A stretch of 64,000 nucleotides of DNA from Bradyrhizobium lablabi (GCF_018131005.1 NZ_JAFCJK010000009.1:225349-289348), one strand, 5' to 3'. Positions 51,643 to 61,050 are shown, numbered from the stretch's first letter. Made by a program: numbers and translations. Notes: generated by a model from the letters alone, not told the origin.

Positions 51643-52055
51643 ATGCCATGCGGACCGAACTTGACTACCTCGAACGCGACGAGGACCGTCACGGCAACCC
51701 GCGCATCTATGTCCGCCGTAACGGCAAGCGCATCCGCATCCGCGAGATCGAGGGCACGCCAGCCTTCGCGAGGGCCTATGCCGATGCCGTAGAGAAGCTG
51801 GACGGCAAGGACCCGGCGCGCGTGAAGGCGCTGCCGACCCACGCCAAGGGCACGCTCGGCTGGCTCGGAGCTCAATACTTCGTCTCGAAGGGCGACGACG
51901 AGTTCCTATCCCTCGACAAGGACTCGCAGCGCGCTCGCCGCAACAACCTCGAAGCCTGCTTCAAGGTGCCGCTGAGCGACGACGACAAAGACCCGATGGG
52001 TGACTGTCCGCTCAAATACTTTTCGGCTCAGAAGGCCAAGCGCTCGCACCCCTTA
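51639..52055 (+). pseudogene. Truncated tyrosine integrase, N-terminal part
   Basis: ATG at 51639 overlaps the previous stop. 'YLERDEDRHGNPRIYVRRNG', 'FARAYADAVEKLDG' and 'TLGWLGAQYFVSKGDDEFLS' with 'RRNNLEACFK' match the N-terminal arm and core-binding domains of phage-type tyrosine recombinases. After about 52050 the similarity stops and the catalytic domain (R-K-H-R-Y) is absent. Non-functional remnant of an integrated element. Confidence 0.7.
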
Positions 52056-52381
52056 AATTATAGTGGTTCCGGAGGCCATCTCGACGCTGTTCGGTGTCTG
52101 GGTCCAGATCGTGGTTTCTGTCGCCTGAAACGCAAAAGAAATGCCTATTTTACGAGGCTTTCTTTGACGTCAGTAGCGAAAGCTAGGGCGTGTACTCATG
52201 AAATTGAGACACAGCGGATGAGAGCACACACTTGATGTCCGCCATGCCCCAATTGCGGTACAAAGGCAGACGTCAAGCATCGAAAGCAAATATGCGCTTG
52301 TGCTGTCGCGCAAAACGGATGGACAGGGCTGGAAGCAACGCTAGGCCCGAAACCGGCATGCGGCGGTTGATGCTTGACCTC
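52056..52381. other. Intergenic region after the integrase break
   Basis: No gene is supported. TTGATGTCCGCC and AAGGCAGACGTCAAGC near 52232-52275 resemble the GATGTCCGCTT intergenic repeat family, which may have provided the breakpoint. Confidence 0.35.
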
Positions 52382-52819
52382 CTACGATTGCACGGTGTTC
52401 ATCGTTGGTCCGCGGTCCGATCGATTGAGAAGCAGCCAAGCGCCAATGCCGAGCGTCGGGTCGAGAACCGCAAACGCAAGCAATAAATGAGGAAAAACTC
52501 CGGCGATGGCCAAGGGTACGAGCACCAAGGGAACGAGCACCAGTCTATCCAATACGCTAGCGGCGACGATCCGTCTGCCGCCAGATAAGCCACCGAACAA
52601 ATAGAGCCAGCCAATGACCATCACGGCCATACCCATCACTCGGATGAGTGCTGCCTCATTTCCAACGAACGCCGCATCCCTGAAGATGGTCTGCACTACT
52701 CCGGGCCAAATGAGTAACAGGCTTCCGAGCGCCAGATAGATCCAGCCGTTCATTGCCGTGTATCTTGATGTAACCGCCTGATCGAACGGCCGCTCCAGAA
52801 GATCCTCGATGAGCGACAT
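52382..52819 (-). CDS. Small polytopic membrane protein
   Basis: 145 aa. The ATG at 52819 follows an excellent GGAGGTTACAAT site, so longer upstream frames are rejected. Four hydrophobic segments are visible ('NGWIYLALGSLLLIWPG', 'VMGMAVMVIGWLYLFGGL', 'RLVLVPLVLVPLAIAGVF', 'LLLAFAVLDPTLGIGAWLLL'). Family not recognised with certainty. Inner-membrane protein, function unknown. Confidence 0.7.
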   Translation of the reverse strand: MSLIEDLLERPFDQAVTSRYTAMNGWIYLALGSLLLIWPGVVQTIFRDAAFVGNEAALIRVMGMAVMVIGWLYLFGGLSGGRRIVAASVLDRLVLVPLVLVPLAIAGVFPHLLLAFAVLDPTLGIGAWLLLNRSDRGPTMNTVQS

Positions 52820-53208
52820 ATTGTAACCTCCGTCGTTGAGGTTGTTGGTTAGCGCAAACCTGCCGTCCACAATTGGAATCGGGCTTGTTGGCAATTCAGA
52901 ATTACCGCCAACCTTTGTTACCGCGCCATCCGTTGTGGGTCACCAGCCGTAATGCTCTAACCGATCAAAAAGATTTCCCTCGGCCTTGCGAACCCGACAT
53001 CGAGGCCGATCCCTCGGCTGGATAGCGGCGTCAACGGCGCCGAGATCAACTGATTCCCGACACTCGCAGCGGCCTTTCGGGTGATGGCCTGATCTGGTTG
53101 GCCGGAGCGCTTAATGTCGGCTTGCCATGCGTGGTCTCAGCGAAGACGCCCAACCGTGGGCGGTGTAATATTGCCAACGTTGCTCGGCCTTTGACAGCGA
53201 TCGCAAAG

Positions 53209-53240
53209 AAGCTGCCGCCACCGAAAGGCGGCGGCAGCTT
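53209..53240 (-). terminator. Hairpin terminator after the porin-like gene
   Basis: AAGCTGCCGCC (53209-53219) pairs perfectly with GGCGGCAGCTT (53230-53240). On the minus strand it is followed by TTCTTTG, 18 nt past the porin-like stop codon. Confidence 0.6.
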
Positions 53241-53257
53241 TAGCGCACTAAGGCATA

Positions 53258-53977
53258 TCAGAATCCGCCGAACTTGTAGTTGATGCCAGCGCGAACGACG
53301 TTGACGTGATCCGTGCTGGCACCGGTGCCCACAGTGGCAACGTAGAGATATTCAGCCTTCGCGGTCCAGTTCGAGGCAAATCCCCACTCGGTGCCAGCGC
53401 CGACCGCCAGGCCCGGGCGCCAATGTGATTCAGCGCAGCTCGGCACGAAGCCCAAGCTGCCGCAGGGCACGCCGGAGATGGAGGTCCCGTTGGCGGTCTC
53501 CTTGACGAAGGCCGCACCACCCGTGGCGTAGATCAGCCAATTGTTAAGGGCGACGCCGGCCCGTGCCCTGACAGTGCCAAGCGCCTCCCATTTGGTGTTG
53601 AAGTTGAACACTCCCCCAATGGGAACTCCCGCGATGGCTGGAATTGTGGTGCGGCTGCCGCTGATATCCGCCCAGTCCAAGTCGCCTTCGACGCCGATCA
53701 CGACGTAGCCCTGCTGGATTTGCGCGCCGACGGTGCCGCCGACCAGTCCCCCATTGATGTTGAAGCTATCGCGATCGAACCGGTTCGAGATCAGGGTGAG
53801 AGGGTCCTGCTGGCCCCAGCCCCAGCCGCCGTTCACACCAACATAGAGCCCTGTCCAATTGTAGACAGCGGCTGGCACGGGCGCCGGAGGTGCCTTGACG
53901 GAAAGGTCGGCCGCACGCGCGGCGAACGGGCTGAGCAGTATCGCGACGCCGGCAAGAACATTCAGATAATGTTTCAT
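53258..53977 (-). CDS. Omp25/Omp31-family outer membrane beta-barrel protein
   Basis: 239 aa. A signal peptide (MKHYLNVLAGVAILLSPFAA) cleaves near ARAADL. The mature start 'SVKAPPAPVPAAVYNWTGLY' is typical of rhizobial Omp25/31 proteins. Alternating strands ('YVGVNGGWGWG', 'YVVIGVEGDLDWADI', 'WTAKAEYLYVATVG') and the C-terminal aromatic 'NYKFGGF' fit an eight-stranded barrel. One disulfide may form in 'GVPCGSLGFVPSCAE'. Structural or adhesion role; no porin activity is inferred. Confidence 0.9.
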   Translation of the reverse strand: MKHYLNVLAGVAILLSPFAARAADLSVKAPPAPVPAAVYNWTGLYVGVNGGWGWGQQDPLTLISNRFDRDSFNINGGLVGGTVGAQIQQGYVVIGVEGDLDWADISGSRTTIPAIAGVPIGGVFNFNTKWEALGTVRARAGVALNNWLIYATGGAAFVKETANGTSISGVPCGSLGFVPSCAESHWRPGLAVGAGTEWGFASNWTAKAEYLYVATVGTGASTDHVNVVRAGINYKFGGF

Positions 53978-54412
53978 GTGATGTACCCTCGCATCGATAA
54001 TTATCTTGCTCGTGGAGCACGCAGTGGCGGAATGGGACGGCGGAAACTCGACGCCACTTAGGCAGATACGCCAATGACAGCAAAAAACTCGCCATGTTGC
54101 AGATCAGCTACTATGCGGTTTCGGCAAATTGAGAGATCGATGATCAGCCGTTTCGTGCCATTGCGGCGACCACACATTGGGCCGCCCGCAGGCAAAGCTC
54201 GCACCCTTGCTGCGAGCGCGCCAGGCGTGGACCGCAAGGTGGGAGTGATCTGGCACACACGAGAACGTTGAGCTTTTGCTACTGCTGCGCGGATGCCGGC
54301 GCGTTAGATTAAGTGCTCGGGTATGTGGCCCCTAACAGCCAACATTCCGGCGAACGCTGGGTTTTGTCAGTAGGGGCCAGACGTCAGGTCGCCGGCAAAT
54401 AGTGCACCGGCT

Positions 54413-56479
54413 CTAATATGGGCGGGCGGGACCTATCTGCGGTGCGCGCACAGGCTTGGCCATGCCGTAAAATACAGTCAGCCCATTCCCCCCACAGAGT
54501 GTCGAAGTTGCTTCGCTTGCGTAGGGCGCAAAGCAACTCTGCGGCCGCTGCCAGTTGTCTGCGACCCAAACGTTGCCTGCCGGATCGATGGCGATGTCCG
54601 TTAGAGGCTGCATCCCGCCGCCCACATAGCCGCCTGGCGGCGAGATCGCGTCTCCTGTCTTCATTCCTGAAGGGCAGGTCTCTGTACGCGCGCCACAAAG
54701 ATGCGTAATGGATGCACCGCCAAAGTTCGAACTCCAGACCTGATCGTTGCCATCGATAACAACTCCCCACGATCCCCAGGTGCCGCCCCCATGGAATGGC
54801 GATCCTGGTGCAGGGGTCCCGTCAGGGCGCAACATTGAAATATTTCCGAGGGAGGAGTTACCGTGCAAATAGTCGAAGACCACACGATGTAGCTGGCTCA
54901 TCTGTCCGGTGAGCTTCAGCTCCAGCAGCTTCAATTTCACTCTAAGATCAAGTCCGGTCCCCGCCGTGTTGGTGATCCAGGCATTGCCGAGACTATCGAT
55001 CGCCATGCCCTTGCCGCTGTGCCCGCCAGTGGGCAGGACCTCGACCTTGGTCGGATCACTAGCAGGGAAACGCGTGACCGTGTCACCAATTGCATTAGTG
55101 ATCCAGACGCGATCCTGCTGATCGATCGCGAGGTGGAAAGGTCCGTTCAGCTTACAGGGGCTGTCTTTGTTTGGCTTGCCGTCTGTCGATCGACAATAGA
55201 ACTTGGCATTACTGGCATCCCCTTTGGGTAGATGCACCACCTGATCCTTTTCAAAGTCGAGCGTCCAAACATCACCGTTGGGCGCAACGATGACGCCCTG
55301 CATGATTCCAAGCTGGCCACCAAAATTGTACCCATCGGCTGGAGAGAGGGGTTTGCCGCTCTTGTCGAAAAGCGAAATCGTCTTTCCGCCTGTGCTGGTA
55401 ACCCAGACGTTGTCATTGGCATCTATCGCAGTGCCAAAGCCAGGACCTTCGACGCCTCCCCCTTCAAACCCCGTTGTATCAGGCGACAGTGCTTTACCAT
55501 TTGGCGCGAATTTCGACAGATTGCCATCCCAGAGATCATCTGATGCCTGAGAGCCGACGATGAAGTTAACTCCGGTCCAGGCATTCCCTTCAGAGTCAAA
55601 CATGATCTTGCCTGGCGCACTCAATCCGCCGCCTGTGAATTTGAGCGGCAGCGTCCAGGCGGTCGGCGCATAGTTGAGGTAAGGCATGTACGGCGGTCGC
55701 CGTAAGTTTTTGCCCTGAGGGATTGGATAAAACGCATCCAACAGCGCAAAGAGCTTCTCGGGCCGATACGCAGAATTACGCGCAACGGAGAGCAACGCTC
55801 CAAGTGTGTCGGTGGGCGCCTTGCCTCCGGGCGGTGTTGTTGCGGCGAACAGACTTGCACACGCATCCGGCTTTATGCGCGTGGTGCAGCCAGCCGTCAG
55901 ACTGGAGAGCGTCGCGAAATTCGCCATGGTTGTGGTTGCCGAGCTGTTGAGCACATCCTGGATAGCCGCACCCCACCCGCCGGTTTGCAAATTGACAAAG
56001 TTCGATACGTTGCCAGCAGCAATCTTTAGGCCGAGCGAATGGCCCTTAATGCTCGTTCCATCGATGAACTGATTGGCAGTCCATACCGATGCCACTGTCG
56101 TCATTTCATTGATCGTTACTCTGGCCGGTAGTGAAGCACCAAGCACGGCGAGCAGCGCGGTCGCAGGGTTATCGCCGCTGCCCTTGTTGACCATTGCTTC
56201 GCCGCCCTTGGCAACGACATACAAAATCACATCGGCAGCGGGCGTTTCCTGACTGCTGAGGTCAAAAGTGCCCTCATTATTCGTTTTTGCTTGCGCAAGC
56301 TGCCTAGGATCACCCGCACTCGCAGCCCAAAGCGTAACGGTCGAATTAACAAGCGCGCCGCCGCCGGCTTTGACTTGGCCTTCGATGCGAACCGCAGCGG
56401 GACTCGAGCCGGATTGCAAACCCAGTATGCCGAATGTCAGCAGGAGAGACGCGATGGGTGCTCTACATGACTTGATCAT
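54413..56479 (-). CDS. Exported NHL/beta-propeller protein with N-terminal carboxypeptidase-regulatory-like domain
   Basis: 688 aa from the ATG at 56479 (GGAGAAGACAG before it). A signal peptide (SLLLTFGILGLQSGSSPAAV) is followed by a small beta-sandwich 'VRIEGQVKAGGGALVNSTVT' and a helical region. From about residue 300 to the end come repeated propeller blades with the D-x-x-G-N-x-W-(V/I)-(T/A) consensus ('DSEGNAWTGVN', 'DANDNVWVTS', 'APNGDVWTLD', 'DQQDRVWITN', 'DSLGNAWITN', 'DPAGNVWVAD'), as in Vgb/NHL lyase-like proteins. Secreted or periplasmic; binding or lyase activity is unknown. Confidence 0.82.
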   Translation of the reverse strand: MIKSCRAPIASLLLTFGILGLQSGSSPAAVRIEGQVKAGGGALVNSTVTLWAASAGDPRQLAQAKTNNEGTFDLSSQETPAADVILYVVAKGGEAMVNKGSGDNPATALLAVLGASLPARVTINEMTTVASVWTANQFIDGTSIKGHSLGLKIAAGNVSNFVNLQTGGWGAAIQDVLNSSATTTMANFATLSSLTAGCTTRIKPDACASLFAATTPPGGKAPTDTLGALLSVARNSAYRPEKLFALLDAFYPIPQGKNLRRPPYMPYLNYAPTAWTLPLKFTGGGLSAPGKIMFDSEGNAWTGVNFIVGSQASDDLWDGNLSKFAPNGKALSPDTTGFEGGGVEGPGFGTAIDANDNVWVTSTGGKTISLFDKSGKPLSPADGYNFGGQLGIMQGVIVAPNGDVWTLDFEKDQVVHLPKGDASNAKFYCRSTDGKPNKDSPCKLNGPFHLAIDQQDRVWITNAIGDTVTRFPASDPTKVEVLPTGGHSGKGMAIDSLGNAWITNTAGTGLDLRVKLKLLELKLTGQMSQLHRVVFDYLHGNSSLGNISMLRPDGTPAPGSPFHGGGTWGSWGVVIDGNDQVWSSNFGGASITHLCGARTETCPSGMKTGDAISPPGGYVGGGMQPLTDIAIDPAGNVWVADNWQRPQSCFAPYASEATSTLCGGNGLTVFYGMAKPVRAPQIGPARPY

Positions 56480-56494
56480 CTGTCTTCTCCGCAA

Positions 56495-56983
56495 CGCTGA
56501 GTTAGAAACCTCGCGAAAATGCCAGCTGCCACGAACTGGTCTGCCAAATTTCTCGATTTGAGTATCTGTGCTTCCCTGGGTGAACCAGAGGATAGTTCCT
56601 TTTCGGCGGCATGACTGATTGATTTAAATCAACGCATCGAACGTTCGGTTTGGAGTCAAGGGGCGACGGCAGTCAGCATCAGGGCCGTGTCCGCTTTAGC
56701 CCTCGAAGGCGGACATCACGGACGTCTAATCGAATGTCCGAGAAGCGCCAAAGGCGACTTCGCCGACCCATCCGCCCTTGGTTAGCTCTCCCTCTAAAAG
56801 CCGACACGCGCGGCCAAATGGGCACATCGGCTTCGGGCCACCTTGTATGCGGTGAGCACTCAGTCTGGTTGAAATTCACGCCGGGTGTGTCCCGTAAGTG
56901 ACAGTCAAACATAACGCCTTGTAGTTGAATGAGGAAGCGACAGGAAAGCTTGGCAATATCGTTACCCAACATGGGAGCGTGCC
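56495..56983. other. Divergent intergenic region with repeat
   Basis: No gene is supported. It must hold promoters for the exported propeller gene (left) and the barrel fusion (right). A GATGTCCGCTT-family palindrome, GTGTCCGCTTTAGCCC...GGCGGACATC, lies at about 56685-56720. Confidence 0.45.
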
Positions 56984-58414
56984 ATGAAGTTGTTCCTTCC
57001 GGCTCTGCTTGCAATCTGCGTGAGTGTCACTGCGCGTGCTGCGGACATGCCAGTGAAGGCTCCGCCTGCTCCCCCACCGCCTTACAATTGGTCAGGGTTT
57101 TATCTTGGCGCAAATCTCGGTGGGGCGTGGACCAACGGCAGCTTGAACATTCCAGGCAACAATTTTTATGGCGGCCTCACCGAATTCATCGGTGGCGTTC
57201 AAGCCGGCTACAATTTCCAGGCCGGCCATCTTTTATTTGGCGTGGAAGGTGATTTCGATGGGGCCACGTTTGGTCATCCCACGCTTCCGACGCCTACACC
57301 CGGCTCCGTGAGGCAGAACTGGATTGGCACAGTGGCAGGCCGCATCGGGCTGGTGGAGGACCGCTGGCTTTTCTACACTAAGCTTGGCGGTGGCTGGGTG
57401 CAGAGCAATGCCTCGTTGAACTTTCCCGGCGTCAGTTGGGAGGGATCCAACACCAGCTCGGGCTGGCTAGCTGGCGTGGGTATCGAGTACGGCTTCAAAG
57501 CGAATTGGACGCTCAAACTCGAGTACGATTACATCGGGCTGGGAAGCTGGACTTCGTCCACCGTCCCGCCAATTCCGTTGAACCGCGACCTTCAAATGGT
57601 CAAGTTTGGCGCGAACTACAAATTTCAGAGCGGCCTTGCCGAGACGACCGCGCCGACAAGAACCGGGCATTCTGCTCATCCTTCCGAAGACGAAGACCTC
57701 GCCAAAAAATCGCAAAATCCCATCGCCGATCTCGTCAGCGTTCCGTTCCAGAGCAATACGAATTTCAACGCCGGACCGTTCAACCGCACCCAGGAAGTGC
57801 TCAACATTCAGCCGGTCATACCGCTGCGCATCAATGCGGACTGGAACGTGATCTCGCGCACCATCATGCCCGTGATCAGTCAGCCCAGTCCGTTTTTCAA
57901 CAACAACACGAATGGAATTGGCGACATTACCCAGCAGTTCTTTTTCACCCCCACCCATCCAGGCGCTCTGATCTGGGGCCTCGGTCCCGTCTTTACGGTC
58001 CCGTCTGCGAGCGATCCTATTCTTGGACAGGGAAGGGTGCTGGTCGGCCCCACGGCCGTCTTCCTGACAACGCCGGGACATTGGGTGATCGGCGTGTTGG
58101 TCAACAATCAGTGGTCGGTTGGCGGCAATCCGTTGCGCCAGAACGTGAACGAATTTCTCGCGCAGCCGTTTGTCAACTACAACATGGCGCACGGCTGGTT
58201 CCTGACAAGTTCGCCGGTAATCACGTCGAACTGGCTCGCCGCTCCGGGGCAGCAGTGGACCGTACCGATCGGTGGCGGCATTGGTCGAATCTTCAGGCTC
58301 GGCGACCAGCCGGTGAGCGCATACATATCCGGCTACTACAACGTCGTTCGTCCAACCGGCACGCCCAATTGGCAATTGCGAGCCGAATTATCTCTGCTAT
58401 TCCCGGAGAGGTAG
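56984..58414 (+). CDS. Two-domain outer membrane protein: Omp25-like barrel fused to a neuromedin-U-like transporter barrel
   Basis: 476 aa, about twice the usual Omp25/31 length. Signal peptide MKLFLPALLAICVSVTARAA; then 'DMPVKAPPAPPPPYNWSGFY' and an Omp25-like eight-stranded domain to 'FGANYKFQSG' near residue 218. A linker rich in Ser/Glu/Asp follows. Residues about 245-476 match the neuromedin-U-type barrel often annotated as 'transporter' ('RTQEVLNIQPVIPLRINADW', 'GIGDITQQFFFTPT', 'WGLGPVFTVPSASDPILGQG') and end 'ELSLLFPER'. Each part is usually a separate protein. The small secreted protein gene follows after 6 nt. Confidence 0.82.
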   Translation: MKLFLPALLAICVSVTARAADMPVKAPPAPPPPYNWSGFYLGANLGGAWTNGSLNIPGNNFYGGLTEFIGGVQAGYNFQAGHLLFGVEGDFDGATFGHPTLPTPTPGSVRQNWIGTVAGRIGLVEDRWLFYTKLGGGWVQSNASLNFPGVSWEGSNTSSGWLAGVGIEYGFKANWTLKLEYDYIGLGSWTSSTVPPIPLNRDLQMVKFGANYKFQSGLAETTAPTRTGHSAHPSEDEDLAKKSQNPIADLVSVPFQSNTNFNAGPFNRTQEVLNIQPVIPLRINADWNVISRTIMPVISQPSPFFNNNTNGIGDITQQFFFTPTHPGALIWGLGPVFTVPSASDPILGQGRVLVGPTAVFLTTPGHWVIGVLVNNQWSVGGNPLRQNVNEFLAQPFVNYNMAHGWFLTSSPVITSNWLAAPGQQWTVPIGGGIGRIFRLGDQPVSAYISGYYNVVRPTGTPNWQLRAELSLLFPER

Positions 58415-58420
58415 GAGGTC

Positions 58421-58795
58421 ATGTCCCCTGTTGTCGAGCCAGCGTGGAGGCTTCGTATACGACTTTGTGCCTTAGTGGCTCTAGCAACTCCTGCGCACGC
58501 TCAATCTGTGGTCTTCACCTATGACCAGTGGGAACGACTGTCGGCAGGATTGAAAGAGATCTACATTTCGGGAGCAATTGATGCGATTTTCACGATCGCT
58601 GTTCCAGCTCAAGCGAGGACCTCCAAGTATTATAACGACTGTGTTGTGAAGCAGCAGATAAAGGCCCACGATATTGTTGAAGAAATGAAGGTTGCTGTTC
58701 GCTCACGCCCCGAGCTGTACCCCAAACCAGCTACGGCAGTATTATTGGAGGCACTGATCAAGTTATGCGGCATGCCAAATCCCGAGCAGAAGTAG
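58421..58795 (+). CDS. Small secreted protein, Rap1a/Tai-like in layout
   Basis: 124 aa. AGGAGG lies just before the ATG at 58421. A signal peptide (RLCALVALATPAHA) precedes a helical domain: 'FTYDQWERLSAGLKEIYISG', then Cys in 'NDCVVKQQ' and 'LIKLCGMP', a likely disulfide. The layout resembles periplasmic Rap1a/Tai-type immunity-like proteins, but I cannot assign it. Only 6 nt separate it from the barrel fusion, so both are co-transcribed. Confidence 0.6.
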   Translation: MSPVVEPAWRLRIRLCALVALATPAHAQSVVFTYDQWERLSAGLKEIYISGAIDAIFTIAVPAQARTSKYYNDCVVKQQIKAHDIVEEMKVAVRSRPELYPKPATAVLLEALIKLCGMPNPEQK

Positions 58796-58922
58796 CAGCT
58801 GTCTCAACCAGCCTGGCGGGGCCTCGTGAATCCCCGCGCCGATGTCCGCAAGAGGTCAAACTCGGCAATGCTCTGACTGAGCAGAAATGTTCTGCTTGGA
58901 CGCAAAAGCAGACGTCCTCGCC

Positions 58923-59519
58923 CTAGAATTGATCAACCACGCGGCTGTACGCTGGGTGCTCACGGTTCTTCACCTTGATCCAGTCGCACGTTTTCGGTCG
59001 GTATCGCCGCAGTCGGTGCTTGGAGACAAGGCCCTCAAGCTTCATGCGGCACGCTGCGTCGAACAGGCCTGGTCCGATCTCGCCTTGCTCATAGGGCGCC
59101 ACGAAGATGCCCTCGGGTCGGCGGGCCAGAAGCTGTGCGAGCTTGCTCTTGCGATCCACCAAGGGAAGATCGCGCAGGTCGTCACCCTCCAGCACCAGAA
59201 GATCGAAGGCGTAGAGCTGGGCCTCATCGTTGCGGCGATTGGAGTGCAGCGCGCTGAAGTCCGACATGCCCTGCACGTCGAGGACACAGATTTCGCCGTC
59301 GACCATGAAGCGACATTTGCGGATCTTCAGGGCTGTCTCGGCGATCCACGGGAAGCGCCACGTCCAGTCCAGTCCGGATCTAGAAAGGATCTTCACATCC
59401 TTGGCGTCGCGGATCACGCGCCCGCGGTAGCCGTCGTATTTAACCTCGTGGATCCAATCGGGACCGCTCGGAACAACCTTCTGGGCCTCCGGTTTGCAAA
59501 ATTCAAATTTCTTGGTCAT
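58923..59519 (-). CDS. Minimal ATP-dependent DNA ligase (adenylation domain only)
   Basis: 198 aa from the ATG at 59519. Ligase motif I is WIHEVKYDGYRG with nucleophile Lys27. Motif III-like text is 'YAFDLLVLEGDDLRDLPL', motif IV 'EGLVSKHR' and motif V 'CDWIKVKNREHP'. The usual C-terminal OB-fold is absent, so it is an unusually small ligase of the LigD-related type, many of which occur in Bradyrhizobium. Seals nicks using ATP if active. A companion gene lies just upstream on the same strand, and a degenerate copy of the pair is at 17.1-19.2 kb. Confidence 0.85.
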   Translation of the reverse strand: MTKKFEFCKPEAQKVVPSGPDWIHEVKYDGYRGRVIRDAKDVKILSRSGLDWTWRFPWIAETALKIRKCRFMVDGEICVLDVQGMSDFSALHSNRRNDEAQLYAFDLLVLEGDDLRDLPLVDRKSKLAQLLARRPEGIFVAPYEQGEIGPGLFDAACRMKLEGLVSKHRLRRYRPKTCDWIKVKNREHPAYSRVVDQF

Positions 59520-59574
59520 GGCCGGCATCTATGCATCACCGGCGTGAATGCGAGTCCTTCAGCGGCAGCGCCAA

Positions 59575-59898
59575 CTATGCGCGGATCGACCGGCCGATGT
59601 AGCTCTCGATGAAATCGATGAGGCTGTCGGACACCTGAAGGCCCTCGGCGCCGATCCGCTGCTCCAGATCGTGGGCGACCTCCGCGGAGGCGTCGCGTGC
59701 CCAACCCTCGGCCGGATTGAACGCGACCACTCGCAGCACGTCCTCATATTGGCCCGCGAGCAGATCCTCGATGAGGGTCAGATAATCGAGGCCCTCGTCG
59801 GTCTCGCGGAAGGCCGCACCGTTCGTGAAGTCTTCGAACACGAGGTAGAAGGTCCGGTCGAGCCGGTCGTTCGGAATGATGGAAGGCGCCTGGCCCAT
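59575..59898 (-). CDS. Companion protein of the minimal ligase, unknown
   Basis: 107 aa from the ATG at 59898 (MGQAPSIIPNDRLDRTFYLV). It continues with 'EDVLRVVAFNPAEGWARDAS' and 'VSDSLIDFIESYIGRSIRA'. Mixed alpha/beta, no signal or membrane segment. It precedes the ligase by 55 nt. A broken homologue is in the same relative position at 18.4-19.2 kb, so the pair has been kept together. Function unknown. Confidence 0.7.
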   Translation of the reverse strand: MGQAPSIIPNDRLDRTFYLVFEDFTNGAAFRETDEGLDYLTLIEDLLAGQYEDVLRVVAFNPAEGWARDASAEVAHDLEQRIGAEGLQVSDSLIDFIESYIGRSIRA

Positions 59899-60041
59899 AC
59901 GCAATACTCCAATGGACGGAGTCCAAGCTAAGTCCACCGTGGCCAAATTGCGAATCGCCTGTGTTGATTAGGAACGTCTATGCGGGGGTATGGGTTGCTT
60001 TGCTGCCGCCTTGCGGCGGCGGAATCGAAGGGAAGCCTCAG

Positions 60042-60067
60042 CCCCAGCTCCTCGTCAGGAGCTGGGG
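60042..60067. terminator. Strong hairpin, terminator-like, CCCCAGCTC family
   Basis: CCCCAGCTCCT (60042-60052) and AGGAGCTGGGG (60057-60067) form a perfect 11-bp stem with a 4-base loop CGTC, followed by TCTTTTCG on the plus strand. It is one of four related palindromes in the last 4 kb. Confidence 0.6.
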
Positions 60068-60315
60068 TCTTTTCGTGAGGGCTTCCCAATGCGGGTAGTT
60101 TTGTTCGCTAAACGTTTGAGCCCGCTAACGGCTGTTCTCATTCAAATAAACGTCTGTTCTCATTCACATCGATGAAAAATGTTCTCACCATTCCGAGCCG
60201 GAATCGAAAGGGGCCGCCTGCGATTCACATGCGTTATTGCGGTCGGTGGACGAGCAGCGCAAGGTTCTCGTTGCCGCCTGTCAGTGGGTTGTGGGCGGCA
60301 ACCCTGCGCACTCCA

Positions 60316-60360
60316 AGCCCCAGCTCTGGAGAACCGGCAAATCCCCCAGGAGCTGGGGCT
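60316..60360. repeat. CCCCAGCTC palindrome, copy 2
   Basis: AGCCCCAGCTC (60316-60326) is the inverse of GAGCTGGGGCT (60350-60360): an 11-bp stem with a 23-base loop containing AATCCCCC. Confidence 0.6.
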
Positions 60361-60436
60361 AGGGCGGTAGGAACCAGCGAGCAGGGATGACGTTACTGTT
60401 TGCCGCCTGCGCGCAACCGGGCGGCGACCTGACATG

Positions 60437-60491
60437 ACCCCAGCTCCTGCAGAACTAGCCAATCCCCCGGCGAATCCAAAGGAGTTGGGGT
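60437..60491. repeat. CCCCAGCTC palindrome, copy 3
   Basis: ACCCCAGCTCCT (60437-60448) pairs with AGGAGTTGGGGT (60480-60491) with one G-T pair. The loop again holds AATCCCCC. It ends directly after the stop of the 60495-60758 gene. Confidence 0.5.
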
Positions 60492-60494
60492 TTA

Positions 60495-60758
60495 CTATGC
60501 AAACAGGTCTTTGCCCGCCTGAGTGAACTTCGCATAGGTGCCGCTCTCATGCAGCACAAGCCAGCCCCGCTCAATGGCGAGATCCAGCCCAGCCTTCCAT
60601 TCGGCGGGCGTTGCCTTGAATTCAAATAGCATCGGCTCGTTGAGGCGCTCGATCAGCAGCCGGTGGTCCATGTAGGGCTCAAGGCCGTTGGCGATTTCCA
60701 TGATCTTGCGCGCGGCCTTCTCCGGGTCGGCGTAGGGGCGCGTGTCGGCAAATTTCAT
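60495..60758 (-). CDS. Hypothetical protein, 87 aa
   Basis: ATG at 60758 with GGAAGGCAGC before it; longer frames upstream are disfavoured. 'DPEKAARKIMEIANGLEPYM' and 'AEWKAGLDLAIERGWLVLHE' with 'YAKFTQAGKDLF' looks like a small winged-helix-like helical domain. Family not recognised; cytoplasmic. Confidence 0.65.
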   Translation of the reverse strand: MKFADTRPYADPEKAARKIMEIANGLEPYMDHRLLIERLNEPMLFEFKATPAEWKAGLDLAIERGWLVLHESGTYAKFTQAGKDLFA

Positions 60759-60846
60759 GCTGCCTTCCAGTCCATCTAGGAACCCGTCTTTCCCGGGAAC
60801 GTTGGCACGAACCCAGCCTGGGGCGAGTATCGGGAAGACGACCATC

Positions 60847-61050
60847 ATGATGACAGCAGCACAATGTCAAGCGCTCGCAAATGAGTTCAATAAGCTCGCG
60901 CGACAACCGGCTATCTCCGAGGACCGCGCCATGATGTTAAGAAATATAGCGCGGAGTTTTACTGGTCTCGCGACGCAGCTTGATCGGCTGGCGGCGCATA
61001 TAAGAGATGAGGGCACGATGGAGTCGCCGTCAGCTATCCTTCTCCCATAG
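60847..61050 (+). CDS. Small helical protein, 67 aa
   Basis: ATG at 60847 (second ATG at 60850). 'TAAQCQALANEFNKLARQPA' and 'MLRNIARSFTGLATQLDRLA' match the short two-helix proteins, about 60-70 aa, that are numerous in Bradyrhizobium (recalled). Function unknown. It diverges from the 60495 gene. Confidence 0.55.
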   Translation: MMTAAQCQALANEFNKLARQPAISEDRAMMLRNIARSFTGLATQLDRLAAHIRDEGTMESPSAILLP

